Program-made: the position numbers and the translations under genes | Notes under the pieces: generated by a model | Databases searched by the model: none | The model's input: the letters and a program-made list of their open reading frames with translations, nothing else | Told to the model about the DNA's origin: nothing | Source: Segetibacter sp. | GTDB lineage: Bacteria > Bacteroidota > Bacteroidia > Chitinophagales > Chitinophagaceae | Direction: 5' to 3' | Assembly: GCA_025963675.1 (NCBI GenBank) | Contig: JAOQAJ010000301.1 | Location: forward strand, 1 to 33,565 | Length of the DNA: 33,565 nt | In this document: positions 1-9,718 of the stretch, piece after piece | Layout: each line of letters starts with the position of its first letter | Position numbering within the stretch: the first letter of the stretch is position 1

Positions 1-2
1 AC

Positions 3-194
3 AATGTAATGCCTGACGAAGCAGCAAATTTCTTTAGCAGTTATGGTGAGGCATATGCTGCCAGCGGTTTTGAATTAAGTTATAAACCCGGTGATACTGC
101 CTCACTTAATAGTTATCTTGGAGATACAATGCCAACCCTTGGCGTTTTTCCTGAATTGTATATTTTTTTGGGCTTAGCTGTTTTATCAGTGTAG
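3..194 (+). CDS. Possible 3' end of a CDS running in from the left edge (reading frame open to the window start); product unknown
   Basis: Frame is open from base 3 through the ORF at 9..194 to a TAG; no recognisable domain. Confidence 0.3.
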   Translation, partial: NVMPDEAANFFSSYGEAYAASGFELSYKPGDTASLNSYLGDTMPTLGVFPELYIFLGLAVLSV

Positions 195-268
195 TTCTCA
201 AAAGCAGTATTAGGATCAAGGAAAACGGCTGTGGAAATATTGGCATTAAAATTATATACTTCGCTAAT

Positions 269-910
269 ATGATCCATCCTCATACAGAGCTTGCATTTAT
301 TAGTCCTAAAATTGGATATGGTGTTGTGGCCACCGAATTTATTCCCAAGGGAACCATTACATGGGCGTGGGACAAACTCGACCAGGTTTTTACTCCTGCG
401 CAGGTTGACAGAATGGAAGATGTTTACAAAGAGATTATAAATAAATACACATACCGGGACCAAAAGGGTCATTTTATTCTCTGCTGGGATAATTCAAGAT
501 TCGTCAATCACAGCTTCAATTCAAGTTGTATTACCACTGCATACAATTTTGAAGTTGCTGTCAGAGATATTCATCCCGGCGAAGAGTTGACTGATGATTA
601 TGGATACCTCAATTGCTTAGAGCCTTTTACTTGCCTGCCAGAACCCCATACTTCCCGCACTAAAGTGATGCCCGATGATTTATTGCATTTTTATAAAGAG
701 TGGGACGAAAAGCTTATTTCAGCTTTTCAACATTTTAATAAAGTCCCCCAACCATTGTCATTTTTAATTCAACCAACGTACCGTAAAAAAGTTGCCTCTG
801 TTGCTAGTGGCATCGAACCGATGGATTCCATTTTAAACTGTTTTTATAGCGACGACGAGAGTAAGATGCTGGTTAAAGAAGGCCTGCTTCATAGTTACAG
901 CTATGCATAG
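269..910 (+). CDS. SET domain-containing protein
   Basis: 213 aa ORF with SET hallmarks: GYGVVATEFIPKGT near the N-terminus, RFVNHSFNSSC (NHSC-like) and PGEELTDDYGY (GEELxxDY). Confidence 0.8.
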   Translation: MIHPHTELAFISPKIGYGVVATEFIPKGTITWAWDKLDQVFTPAQVDRMEDVYKEIINKYTYRDQKGHFILCWDNSRFVNHSFNSSCITTAYNFEVAVRDIHPGEELTDDYGYLNCLEPFTCLPEPHTSRTKVMPDDLLHFYKEWDEKLISAFQHFNKVPQPLSFLIQPTYRKKVASVASGIEPMDSILNCFYSDDESKMLVKEGLLHSYSYA

Positions 911-939
911 TTTTCCTGGCGAAGAAGAAACAAAAAATT

Positions 940-1785
940 CTAAAAAGTAATTGGGTTCTTTCTGCAATATTCATCTTCTAACTCGCGGAACGACCCATAA
1001 AGGCTTCTTGTAATTTCTCCGGGTTCTCCATTGCCGACTGTAACATTATCAATTTTCAGAACAGGCAAAATTCGTTTTGTCGTACTTGTCAAAAATACCT
1101 CCGAAGCAGCTTTCAATTCTGAAAGAGTTATTGCTCTTGCTTCTGCCTTGTATTTGTTGCCGGCAATTTCTAAAACCTTTTTCCTGGTAATTCCATGCAA
1201 TACGTTTTCTGCCGGCGTAACAACAGTTTTGTCTTTGGTAACGATAAAAACATTAGAGCGTGGAAATTCAAGAATACAACCATCTTTAAAATACAATACG
1301 TCATCTGCCTTTTGAGCAATCAACTTATCTCTTAAATAAATCGCCATCAGGTAATTAATGGATTTAGCTGTGGGAATGTCCCTTAAGTATTCGTGTAGTA
1401 TTATCGCAATCCCTTTTTCGAATTTCGCTTCTGATGAAATCTCTGCAGGTTGGTGAGTAATAATGAGATTAGGCGTTGCAGGTTCAAAGCCATCAACTGA
1501 ATATCCGCCGGTGAGGATGATTTTGAAACCAGAGGTAGGAATTCGATTCTTATCGACCAGTTCAAAAACAATTTTCCTTAAGTCTTCCCTTGTTTTGCGA
1601 GGATCCAAATGCAGATAATCTGCAGATCTAAAGAAACGGTCAAAATAATCATCTATAAAAAGAGGCACATAATTGCTCGTTCTAAAAAAATCAAAAATGC
1701 CGAAACCTCGTTGGATCGAAAGATCACTTATACCAATGAAAGCTTCTTTTTCATCAACAAAACGATCATTAAGAAATACAATCAT
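940..1785 (-). CDS. Aminotransferase class IV (BCAT / D-amino-acid aminotransferase / ADC lyase-like)
   Basis: 281 aa; fold-type IV style motifs (GIFDFFRTSNYVPLFIDDYFDRFFRSADYL, FPRSNVFIVTKDKTVVTPAENVLHGITRKKVLEIA). Substrate not resolvable by eye. Confidence 0.85.
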   Translation of the reverse strand: MIVFLNDRFVDEKEAFIGISDLSIQRGFGIFDFFRTSNYVPLFIDDYFDRFFRSADYLHLDPRKTREDLRKIVFELVDKNRIPTSGFKIILTGGYSVDGFEPATPNLIITHQPAEISSEAKFEKGIAIILHEYLRDIPTAKSINYLMAIYLRDKLIAQKADDVLYFKDGCILEFPRSNVFIVTKDKTVVTPAENVLHGITRKKVLEIAGNKYKAEARAITLSELKAASEVFLTSTTKRILPVLKIDNVTVGNGEPGEITRSLYGSFRELEDEYCRKNPITF

Positions 1786-1819
1786 TTACACACTTTAAAA
1801 AGTGAAACAAAAAATCTAT

Positions 1820-3442
1820 CTACATAATAATATTTTCCTTCAACGCGCTCTTTTCCGGATAGTCAGTATTGAAATGCAAACCGCGGCTTTCTTTCCTGAA
1901 TGACGCTCCTTTTACAATCAGGTAACCAACGCTTATCAGGTTTCTTAGTTCACACAACTGGGGAGAAACTTTGGTGGAACGATAAAGATCTTCAGTTTCT
2001 TCAAAAAGTAAATCCAATCTTTTTAATGCCCTGGTTAAACGTACGTTCGTGCGTACTATACCTACATAATCACTCATCACCTGTTGCAGTTCTTTCATGC
2101 TTTGGGTAATCAGGATCATCTCTTTTGGTTCGCGTGTTCCCTCAGCATTCCAGTCAGGAATTTCTGCTTCGGAACCTGCCATCCCTTCTGACCTCAAATA
2201 CTGAAGCTCTTCAAACTTTTCCGCAGAATGCAGGTAGGCCCTGTGACCAAATACCATAGCTTCAAGTAAACTATTGCTTGCAAGGCGATTAGCTCCATGT
2301 AATCCTGTGCTTGCACATTCACCGCAGGCATAAAGATTCCTAATTGAGGTTCGCGCATACTCATCTGTTTTAATGCCACCGCAACTATAATGCGCTGCCG
2401 GTGCAACCGGTATCATGTTAATTGTAACATCAATGCCGAGGCTTAAACACTTTTGATGAATGTTAGGAAAATGATGAATGAATTTATCAAGAGGCATGTG
2501 TCGGCAATCAAGATATACATGCTCGGTACCATTCTTCTTCATTTCGCTGTCGATAGCACGTGCAACAATATCACGGGGAGCAAGATCTTTTCGCTCATCA
2601 TAACGCTCCATAAAAGCTTCACCAAACTTGTTTCTTAAAATTCCACCGTCCCCTCTGACGGCTTCAGTTATCAAAAACGAAGGCGATTCTCCTGGTTGAA
2701 ATAAAGCAGTAGGATGGAATTGTATGAACTCCATATTTTCTATTCTGCCTTTTGCCCTGTATACCATCGCCACTCCATCACCAGTTGCGATGATCGGATT
2801 TGTTGTTGTTCGATACGCTTGTCCATTTCCTCCTGTGGCTAAAACTGTAACATTTGAGATTATTTTTTCTATCTCATTTGTTTCAAGGTTTAATACATAT
2901 ACCCCGTAACACTGAATGTCTAAAGTTGATTTGGTAACAAGGTAACCCAGATGATGTTGGGTAATCAGGTCTATTACAAACCAATGATTGATCAGCCTGA
3001 TATTTGGAAGGCTTTGTATTTTTTGCAAGAGGGCCCTTTCCATTTCTCTTCCCGTAACATCTTTATGGTGCAGGATGCGGTTGACACTGTGGCCGCCTTC
3101 TTTGCCTAAGGTATAGTCGCCGTCAGGGTCTTTGTCAAACTGCGCTCCCCATTCTATGATCTCGCGTATTCTTTGCGGACCTTCTTTGACAACGATCTCT
3201 ACAATCTTTTCATTGCAAAGGCCATCACCGGCTATTAAAGTGTCTTCTATATGTTTTTGGTAACTGTCATTTTCATCATCCCAAACACCAGCAATTCCAC
3301 CCTGTGCGTACTTGGTATTGGTTTCATCAGAATGGGCTTTGGTTATTACAGTGACCTGCTTGTCAGGTCTCGCTTCTGCAACCTTTAATGCATATGTAAG
3401 TCCTGCTATACCGCTGCCAATTACCAGAAAGTCTGTTTGCAT
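1820..3442 (-). CDS. nadB: L-aspartate oxidase
   Basis: 540 aa; N-terminal FAD-binding GSGIAGLTYALKVAE, YAQGGIAGVWDDENDSYQKHIEDTLIAGDGLCNE, HPTALF, GANRLASNSLLEAMVFGHRA. Confidence 0.93.
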   Translation of the reverse strand: MQTDFLVIGSGIAGLTYALKVAEARPDKQVTVITKAHSDETNTKYAQGGIAGVWDDENDSYQKHIEDTLIAGDGLCNEKIVEIVVKEGPQRIREIIEWGAQFDKDPDGDYTLGKEGGHSVNRILHHKDVTGREMERALLQKIQSLPNIRLINHWFVIDLITQHHLGYLVTKSTLDIQCYGVYVLNLETNEIEKIISNVTVLATGGNGQAYRTTTNPIIATGDGVAMVYRAKGRIENMEFIQFHPTALFQPGESPSFLITEAVRGDGGILRNKFGEAFMERYDERKDLAPRDIVARAIDSEMKKNGTEHVYLDCRHMPLDKFIHHFPNIHQKCLSLGIDVTINMIPVAPAAHYSCGGIKTDEYARTSIRNLYACGECASTGLHGANRLASNSLLEAMVFGHRAYLHSAEKFEELQYLRSEGMAGSEAEIPDWNAEGTREPKEMILITQSMKELQQVMSDYVGIVRTNVRLTRALKRLDLLFEETEDLYRSTKVSPQLCELRNLISVGYLIVKGASFRKESRGLHFNTDYPEKSALKENIIM

Positions 3443-3599
3443 GCAATTCGTTTCTTGCTTTAATGATTATTCATTCTTCAAAATAATTTTAAAGATAAAC
3501 GTCTTTCGAATAAAGTTGTAAAAAGTGAAATGCGAAAAAGTCAAAGGTGAAAAGTGAGATCATTTTTGAACCGGGCAATATTGCTACTAGTTGGCCCCG

Positions 3600-3619
3600 G
3601 TTGCGTCGCACTCTTGTGC
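3600..3619 (+). repeat. Dispersed repeat copy A (GTTGCGTCGCACTCTTGTGC)
   Basis: Matches the family core GTTGYGTCRCWC-n-CTTGTRC. Confidence 0.65.
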
Positions 3620-3729
3620 TGTATATCTTTCGATGCAAACAACAATTGCCGCTGATATTGCTTTTGAGAAAAAGAAGTAGTTTTTTGAAAAATTTAATAA
3701 ATGCTGATTTTTGTTTTTGTGAAAACCCC

Positions 3730-3737
3730 TACTTTTG
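3730..3737 (+). promoter_or_regulatory. Bacteroidota-type -7 element (TACTTTTG) for the tRNA-Leu gene
   Basis: Matches TAnnTTTG, ending 7 nt before the tRNA 5' end; T/G-rich TTTTTG upstream in the approximate -33 region. Confidence 0.5.
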
Positions 3738-3744
3738 CAACCCC

Positions 3745-3826
3745 GCGGATGTGGCGAAATTGGCAGACGCACTAGACTTAGGATCTAGCGCCGCAAGGCA
3801 TGTAGGTTCGACCCCTATCATCCGCA
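3745..3826 (+). tRNA. tRNA-Leu (anticodon UAG)
   Basis: Acceptor stem GCGGATG/CATCCGC, anticodon stem CTAGA/TCTAG with loop CTTAGGA, GGTTCGACCCC T-arm; CCA not encoded. Confidence 0.95.
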
Positions 3827-3827
3827 C

Positions 3828-3860
3828 TAAAAACCTGGCTGTAAATAGTCAGGTTTTTTG
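3828..3860 (+). terminator. Rho-independent terminator after tRNA-Leu
   Basis: AAAAACCTGGCT-gtaaat-AGTCAGGTTTTTT hairpin with T-run. Confidence 0.7.
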
Positions 3861-3895
3861 TTTTGATACTACAGGAGAGCGATGTTGCGATAGTT

Positions 3896-3912
3896 GAACG
3901 GAGCGTCGCAAC
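3896..3912 (-). repeat. Dispersed repeat copy B (GTTGCGACGCTCCGTTC)
   Basis: Diverged core; central base differs. Confidence 0.45.
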
Positions 3913-4106
3913 AAAAGTGACATAAAAAATATGCGGCTGATTTACAAAAAATTAAGTGCATTAGCAGCAGCTCCTGTTTTTATAGGGTTAAAAATAATTA
4001 TGTATACTTTTTTTCGGCTCTAAAACTTACCTTCGCAGCCCGAAAAATTCAGCAGGCTATCGTTGTTTGCCGAAACGTTATAAAAATTTATATAAAATTA
4101 ATTAGT

Positions 4107-5468
4107 ATGGCTACGGTTTCAAGAGAGAATATTGGTAAGCTGACAGACAAGTTAACTGTTAAGCTTTCTAAAGACGATTACATGCCGGCGTTTGAACAAT
4201 CGCTGAAAAAATATGCTAAGACTGCAAACATTCCCGGTTTTCGTAAAGGAATGGTTCCGGCAGGAATGATAAAGAAAATGCATGGTGCACCCGTGTTTAC
4301 CGAAGAAGTCCTGCGTACCGTTGAGAAAGAACTCAACAAATATATGCAGGACGAAAAGCTGGATATATTTGCCCAACCCCTGCCTCTTGAAACGGATGCC
4401 CGCCAGTTGGATATGAACAATCCTGCTGATTACGCATTTGCCTTTGAAATTGGTTTAAAGCCTGCTATTGATATTGATGTTAAGAATATTACCGTTACCC
4501 GGCACAAGGTTGATGTAACAGATGCAATGATTGACGAAGAAGTTGACCGCTTAAAGGTTCGTCATGGAAAAATGACTGACCCGGAAGAGGTGACTACTGA
4601 AGAAAATGTGCTAAACGTAACCTTTGCTGAAAGTGATGCTGAAGGCAACGAAATCGAAGGTGGAATAAACAAGGGAAACTCTGTTTTGGTTAAATATTTT
4701 GCTGAGGGATTTCGCCCACAGCTAATGGGAAAGAAAAAAGACGATACGCTTGTATTGCAGTTGAACACTGCTTTTGATGAAAAAGAAAGAGAGTGGATTA
4801 CAAGTGATTTGGGAATTGCGGTAAATGAAGAAGGGGCAGCCGATAAGTTTTTCAAAATGACCATCACTAAAGTTGGGCTGGTTGAAAAACCTGAAATGAA
4901 TGAAGAATTCTTTTCGCAGGCATTTCCGGGACGAAACATAGTAAGCGAAGATGATTTTCGTAATGCGGTGAAAGAAGGCATTCAGGCTACCTGGGATGCT
5001 CAAAGTCGTAATCAATTGCACGACCAGATTTACCATCAGCTGATCGACCATACCCCAATTGATTTTCCTGAGGACTTTTTAAAACGCTGGATGCAGCAGG
5101 GGCAGGAAGAGCCTAAAACTGCCGAAGAGGCAGAAAAGGAATATCCTTCTTTTGCCAACTCTCTAAAGTGGACTTTAATAACAACGCAGCTTACTACTCA
5201 GAACGAAATAAATGTTGATCCTGCAGAAATAAAAGACTTTGCCAAGCAACAAATCATGGGTTACATGGGTGCTCAAAGTCTTGAGGAAGCCCCATGGTTA
5301 GACAGCTATGCCGAGAGTATGCTAAAAGACAAAAAATTCATTGAAAACACTTATTACCAGTTACAAACTAGCAAGTTGTTCAATGTGTTGGAGCAACAGG
5401 TAAATGTGATTGAAGACATAGTGACGCCTGAGGAATTGACTGCTATGCAGCATAATCACAGTCACTAA
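4107..5468 (+). CDS. tig: Trigger factor (peptidyl-prolyl isomerase/chaperone)
   Basis: 453 aa; N-terminal PGFRKGMVPAGMIKKMHG ribosome-binding signature; followed by clpP/clpX. Confidence 0.92.
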   Translation: MATVSRENIGKLTDKLTVKLSKDDYMPAFEQSLKKYAKTANIPGFRKGMVPAGMIKKMHGAPVFTEEVLRTVEKELNKYMQDEKLDIFAQPLPLETDARQLDMNNPADYAFAFEIGLKPAIDIDVKNITVTRHKVDVTDAMIDEEVDRLKVRHGKMTDPEEVTTEENVLNVTFAESDAEGNEIEGGINKGNSVLVKYFAEGFRPQLMGKKKDDTLVLQLNTAFDEKEREWITSDLGIAVNEEGAADKFFKMTITKVGLVEKPEMNEEFFSQAFPGRNIVSEDDFRNAVKEGIQATWDAQSRNQLHDQIYHQLIDHTPIDFPEDFLKRWMQQGQEEPKTAEEAEKEYPSFANSLKWTLITTQLTTQNEINVDPAEIKDFAKQQIMGYMGAQSLEEAPWLDSYAESMLKDKKFIENTYYQLQTSKLFNVLEQQVNVIEDIVTPEELTAMQHNHSH

Positions 5469-5484
5469 TGCAGCACAAATATTT

Positions 5485-5521
5485 AAAATAAGGTCAGGCT
5501 AAGGTCTGGCCTTATTTTTTT
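5485..5521 (+). terminator. Terminator downstream of tig
   Basis: AAAATAAGGTCAG...CTGGCCTTATTTTTTT stem with T-run. Confidence 0.75.
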
Positions 5522-5670
5522 GCATATATCCCTTTATAAAAAAAGCTCTACATTTTAAAAAGATAAATATGTGTAGGTGCTATTTTGTCGCATTTCTTAT
5601 TTTGCATAGTATTTGAATAAACCCACTATTAATTAACAACTGTTATCTTCACTTCAATAAATTATACTAA

Positions 5671-6363
5671 ATGAATTTTGGAAAAGAATTTGAAAAATAT
5701 GCTGTGAAGGATCGCGGCATCAGCAGCGCCACGTTGCACAATGTGCAGCAGCACCAGATAACCAACCTTACTCCATATATCATAGAAGAAAGGCCCTTGA
5801 ATGTGGCGAGCATGGACGTATTTAGCCGTTTAATGATGGATAGGATTATATTTTTAGGCGAAGGAATAAATGACTACGTAGCCAATATTGTTACCGCTCA
5901 ATTACTTTTTCTGGAAAGTACTGACCGAAGCCGTGACATTCAAATGTATATAAACAGCCCGGGAGGTAGTGTGTATGCCGGCCTTGGTATTTACGATACT
6001 ATGCAGTTTATCGGTCCTGATGTGTCAACCATTTGTACAGGTATTGCAGCAAGTATGGGTGCAGTATTGATGTGTGCAGGCGTAAAGGGCAAACGTACTG
6101 CACTGAAACACAGCCGTGTTATGATGCACCAGCCTAGCGGTGGCATAGGTGGGCAAGCAAGCGATATTTTGATTACAGTAAATGAGATCAAAAAGATCAA
6201 AAAAGAATTGTATGATATCATTGCCTTCCATTCAGGAAAAACGTCTGAACAGGTAGCAAAAGATAGCGACAGGGATTACTGGATGAGCGCCGAAGAAGCC
6301 AAGAACTATGGTCTCGTCGATGAAGTACTGCTAATTAATCCCAGGAAACAGAACAAAGATTAA
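5671..6363 (+). CDS. clpP: ATP-dependent Clp protease proteolytic subunit (first copy)
   Basis: 230 aa; INSPGGSVYAGLGIYDTM, IAASMGAVLM (Ser), RVMMHQP (His), DSDRDYWM (Asp). Confidence 0.95.
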   Translation: MNFGKEFEKYAVKDRGISSATLHNVQQHQITNLTPYIIEERPLNVASMDVFSRLMMDRIIFLGEGINDYVANIVTAQLLFLESTDRSRDIQMYINSPGGSVYAGLGIYDTMQFIGPDVSTICTGIAASMGAVLMCAGVKGKRTALKHSRVMMHQPSGGIGGQASDILITVNEIKKIKKELYDIIAFHSGKTSEQVAKDSDRDYWMSAEEAKNYGLVDEVLLINPRKQNKD

Positions 6364-6437
6364 GAGAAGCGAAAAGTGAGTAGGGTTGATCTTTCACAGC
6401 ACTTCAAAATTTTAAAAAAATTAATATTATTACGAAA

Positions 6438-7073
6438 ATGATCACATCAGAATATATAGTTAATCCTTACCGGATGGATGATGAAGAAGAAAAACCGAAA
6501 GAAGAACAACCATCTGCTGAAAGTAAACTTTTGGCAAAAAAGATGGAAAAACAATTCTTTGAGAAAAGAAGCGTTTATCTATGGGGAGTAGTTGATGATA
6601 AAAGCGCGAAAGATGTCGTTAGTAAACTTTTATTATTAGACTCAGACAAGCCGGGAGAGGAAATCAAATTTTACATAAATAGCCCCGGCGGTGTAGTCAC
6701 AAGCGGCATGGTTATTTATGATACGATTAAATTAATCAGTTCACCTGTAAGCACCATTTGTATGGGTCTTGCAGCAAGTATGGGTTCTATTTTATTGAGC
6801 GTTGGCGAGAAAGGAAAACGTTCTATTTACCCGCACGGCGAGGTCATGATTCATCAACCTAGCCTTGGCGGTTATTACCAGGGAACCAGTGCCGACCTTG
6901 AGATACAGGCAGTACAAACACAAAAGACGAAAGAGTTGGGAGCAAGAATATTGGCAGACAATTGTGGAAAGTCTTTTGAACAGATCATGAAAGATTTCGA
7001 TCGTGATTACTGGATGGATGCAAAGGAAGCGGTAGAATATGGAATTGTAGACAACATATTAGAGAAACTGTAG
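6438..7073 (+). CDS. clpP: ATP-dependent Clp protease proteolytic subunit (second, diverged copy)
   Basis: 211 aa; INSPGGVVTSGMVIYDTI, LAASMGSILL (Ser), EVMIHQP (His), DFDRDYWM (Asp). Confidence 0.93.
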   Translation: MITSEYIVNPYRMDDEEEKPKEEQPSAESKLLAKKMEKQFFEKRSVYLWGVVDDKSAKDVVSKLLLLDSDKPGEEIKFYINSPGGVVTSGMVIYDTIKLISSPVSTICMGLAASMGSILLSVGEKGKRSIYPHGEVMIHQPSLGGYYQGTSADLEIQAVQTQKTKELGARILADNCGKSFEQIMKDFDRDYWMDAKEAVEYGIVDNILEKL

Positions 7074-7091
7074 ATTTTTGTTAAATTACCG

Positions 7092-7141
7092 CCGCTACCC
7101 TGATAAGCTGAATGTTAAAGCTTATTTGGTAGCGGTTTTTT
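7092..7141 (+). terminator. Terminator downstream of second clpP
   Basis: CCGCTACC...GGTAGCGG with inner AAGCT/AGCTT pairing and T-run. Confidence 0.7.
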
Positions 7142-7236
7142 GTAAATTCGCAGTTCCTTCATAAGAATAATAGAAATTTTGCAATCTACCGCCTGCTTTT
7201 ATTAATATATTCTTATGATAAGGATAATTTCATTTT

Positions 7237-8472
7237 ATGCCTAAACAAAGTCATCTACATTGTTCTTTCTGCGGAAGAAGCCGTGATGAGGTTAAGATTC
7301 TTATTGCCGGTCAGGACGGACATATTTGTGAGAACTGTGTTGAACATGCACAGGAGATCATTTCGCAGGAACTCCAATTAAAAACTGAATCTCAGCCAAC
7401 TTCTTTCAAGCTTACAGTTCGTAAGCCAGTTGAAATAAAGAAGTTTATGGACGAGTACATTATTGGCCAGGATGATGCAAAAAAAGTGCTTGCAGTAGCG
7501 GTATATAACCACTATAAGCGTTTACAATACCGTCAGACAGAATCCGATATTGAGATAGACAAGAGCAACATTATAATGGTCGGCGAAACCGGTACTGGTA
7601 AAACACTACTTGCCAAAACCATTGCCCGCCTTCTGAATGTTCCATTTGCTATAGTTGATGCAACCGTTTTTACTGAAGCAGGTTATGTAGGTGAAGACGT
7701 CGAGAGCATGCTGACGCGTTTGTTACAGAATTGCAATTACGACGTCAGTTCTGCAGAAAGAGGAATAGTTTACATTGATGAGATTGACAAGATTGCGCGC
7801 AAAGGGGATAATCCATCTATTACCCGTGATGTGAGTGGAGAAGGTGTACAACAAGGATTGTTGAAAATGCTTGAAGGAACCGAAGTGCTGGTACCGCCTC
7901 AAGGTGGACGCAAGCATCCGGAGCAAAAAATGATCAAGGTAAACACACAGAATATCCTGTTCATTTGCGGAGGTGCCTTCGATGGAATTGATAAGGTAAT
8001 TGCCCGTCGTGTAAATACCAATGCAATTGGTTTCAATGTAAACAAGCAATTGCAGGATTACCAAAGAAAAAACCTGTTACAATTTATAAACGCGCAGGAT
8101 CTAAAATCTTTCGGATTGATTCCCGAGTTACTGGGTCGTCTCCCGGTAGTTACATACTTAAATCCCTTGGATGCTGAAACGTTAAGAGCGATTTTAACCG
8201 AACCTAAAAACAGCATCATAAAGCAGTATAATCGTTTATTCGAATTAGAAGGAATTACTCTTACTATCGATAATGACGTCTACGATTTTATGGTTACGAA
8301 AGCTATGGAATACAAACTGGGTGCCCGTGGATTAAGAAGCATTTGCGAAAGCATTTTAACCGAGGCAATGTATGAATTACCAAGTTCAGGTCAAAAAACG
8401 CTTCATGTAACTCTTGAATATGCTGAAAGACAATTTGGCAAGAGCAAGATAAGTATGCTGAAAGTAGCGTAA
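7237..8472 (+). CDS. clpX: ATP-dependent Clp protease ATP-binding subunit ClpX
   Basis: 411 aa; N-terminal zinc-binding CSFCGRS...[20 protein letters not shown] Walker [32 protein letters not shown] loop (NAIGFN). Confidence 0.97.
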   Translation: MPKQSHLHCSFCGRSRDEVKILIAGQDGHICENCVEHAQEIISQELQLKTESQPTSFKLTVRKPVEIKKFMDEYIIGQDDAKKVLAVAVYNHYKRLQYRQTESDIEIDKSNIIMVGETGTGKTLLAKTIARLLNVPFAIVDATVFTEAGYVGEDVESMLTRLLQNCNYDVSSAERGIVYIDEIDKIARKGDNPSITRDVSGEGVQQGLLKMLEGTEVLVPPQGGRKHPEQKMIKVNTQNILFICGGAFDGIDKVIARRVNTNAIGFNVNKQLQDYQRKNLLQFINAQDLKSFGLIPELLGRLPVVTYLNPLDAETLRAILTEPKNSIIKQYNRLFELEGITLTIDNDVYDFMVTKAMEYKLGARGLRSICESILTEAMYELPSSGQKTLHVTLEYAERQFGKSKISMLKVA

Positions 8473-8486
8473 TTGATTAAGACATA

Positions 8487-8521
8487 AAAAAAAGCCCTGG
8501 ATTTTTTCCAGGGCTTTTTTT
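8487..8521. terminator. Bidirectional terminator between convergent clpX and asd
   Basis: AAAAAAAGCCCTGGA-tttt(t)-TCCAGGGCTTTTTTT; poly-A on one side and poly-T on the other. Confidence 0.85.
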
Positions 8522-8583
8522 GTGTCTTTTACTTAAGTATCCGGATTTTATCAGTGACCAACAAGATTACATCATTCAACATG

Positions 8584-8594
8584 GTTGTGTCACA
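8584..8594 (+). repeat. Dispersed repeat copy C (GTTGTGTCACA), with CCAACA box upstream
   Basis: CCAACA at about 8568 then ACATGGTTGTGTCACA. Confidence 0.5.
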
Positions 8595-8725
8595 GTTGTT
8601 AACGCTTACCAATTCTTCATTGTTTATTTACAAATTATATGGCCGTTCCTATTTTTTCTTCATCACGTTTTCATGATTTTCTACCCTTTTTTGAAGAAAC
8701 GACCAAAAAATGTTATTACAAGAAC

Positions 8726-9718
8726 CTAATTCAAAAGGTCATTCTTCAATAAATATTCTGCAATCTGAATAGCATTTGTTGCAGCTCCTTTACGAAGGTT
8801 ATCGCTTACGATCCACATATTGAGTGTGTTTGGCTGGCTCTCGTCTCTTCTTAGTCTGCCAACGAAGACGTCGTCTTTTTCGTGCGCCCACAAAGGCATT
8901 GGATAAACCTGCTCCTGGATGTTGTCCTGTAAAGTAACTCCGTCAGACTCAGAAAGCAATTGCTTCACTTCATCAAGATCAAAATCATTTTCAAACTCCA
9001 CATTCACGCTTTCGCTATGTCCGCCCATTACAGGAATACGCACTGTAGTTGACGTCAATCGAATGCTATCATCCTGCATAATTTTTCTGGTCTCGTTCAC
9101 CATTTTCATTTCTTCCTTGGTGTAGCCATTCTCAAGAAAAACATCTATTTGAGGGATCACATTGAGATCGATTGGATACTTATAAGCCATTGGACCTTCC
9201 TCATTTTTTCTTTCATTCATAAGTTGTTCAACCGCTTTCACACCCGTACCCGTAACACTTTGGTATGTGCTAACCACAACCCTTGTGATCTTATATTTTT
9301 TATGCAAAGGCTGCAGAGCAACCACCATCTGTATGGTAGAGCAATTAGGATTTGCAATAATTTTATCTTCTTTAGTCAGTACTTCAGCATTCACCTCAGG
9401 CACTACCAGTTTTTTATTTGGATCCATTCTCCAGGCACTCGAGTTGTCAATTACAGTTATTCCAGCCTCTGCAAACTTTGGCGCCCATTCAAGTGATGTA
9501 CTTCCGCCTGCCGAGAAAAGTGCTACATCAGGTTTCGCTGCAATTGCGTCTTCCATGCTGACCACTTTATATTTCTTTCCCTTAAAATCAATTTCTTTCC
9601 CAACCGATTTTGCTGAAGCAACCGGCAATAATTCTGTTACCGGAAAATTTCTTTCTGTCAGAACCTGCAACATTTTTGTTCCGACAAGGCCTGTGGCGCC
9701 TACAACTGCAACTTTCAT
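8726..9718 (-). CDS. asd: Aspartate-semialdehyde dehydrogenase
   Basis: 330 aa; VAVVGATGLVGTKMLQVL, FSAGGSTSLEWAPKFAEAG, IANPNCSTIQMVVALQPLHK (active-site Cys), VMGGHSESVNVEF. Confidence 0.95.
   Translation of the reverse strand: MKVAVVGATGLVGTKMLQVLTERNFPVTELLPVASAKSVGKEIDFKGKKYKVVSMEDAIAAKPDVALFSAGGSTSLEWAPKFAEAGITVIDNSSAWRMDPNKKLVVPEVNAEVLTKEDKIIANPNCSTIQMVVALQPLHKKYKITRVVVSTYQSVTGTGVKAVEQLMNERKNEEGPMAYKYPIDLNVIPQIDVFLENGYTKEEMKMVNETRKIMQDDSIRLTSTTVRIPVMGGHSESVNVEFENDFDLDEVKQLLSESDGVTLQDNIQEQVYPMPLWAHEKDDVFVGRLRRDESQPNTLNMWIVSDNLRKGAATNAIQIAEYLLKNDLLN

Noticed and set aside
3547-3897. 116-aa plus-strand ORF
   Set aside because: It runs through the tRNA-Leu gene and its terminator; spurious.
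4562-5051. Minus-strand ORFs of 139 and 109 aa inside tig
   Set aside because: Antisense to a well-supported CDS; low-complexity Ser/Phe composition typical of shadow ORFs.
7159-7218. Invertible promoter (phase variation) upstream of clpX
   Set aside because: Arms are only 11 bp and 38 nt apart, no recombinase gene in the window, and clpX is an unlikely phase-variable gene; kept only as an inverted repeat.
7723-8064. 113-aa minus-strand ORF inside clpX
   Set aside because: Antisense shadow of a strongly conserved gene.
8520-8729. 69-aa plus-strand ORF between clpX and asd
   Set aside because: Starts in the terminator T-run and spans a dispersed repeat copy; no recognisable protein features.
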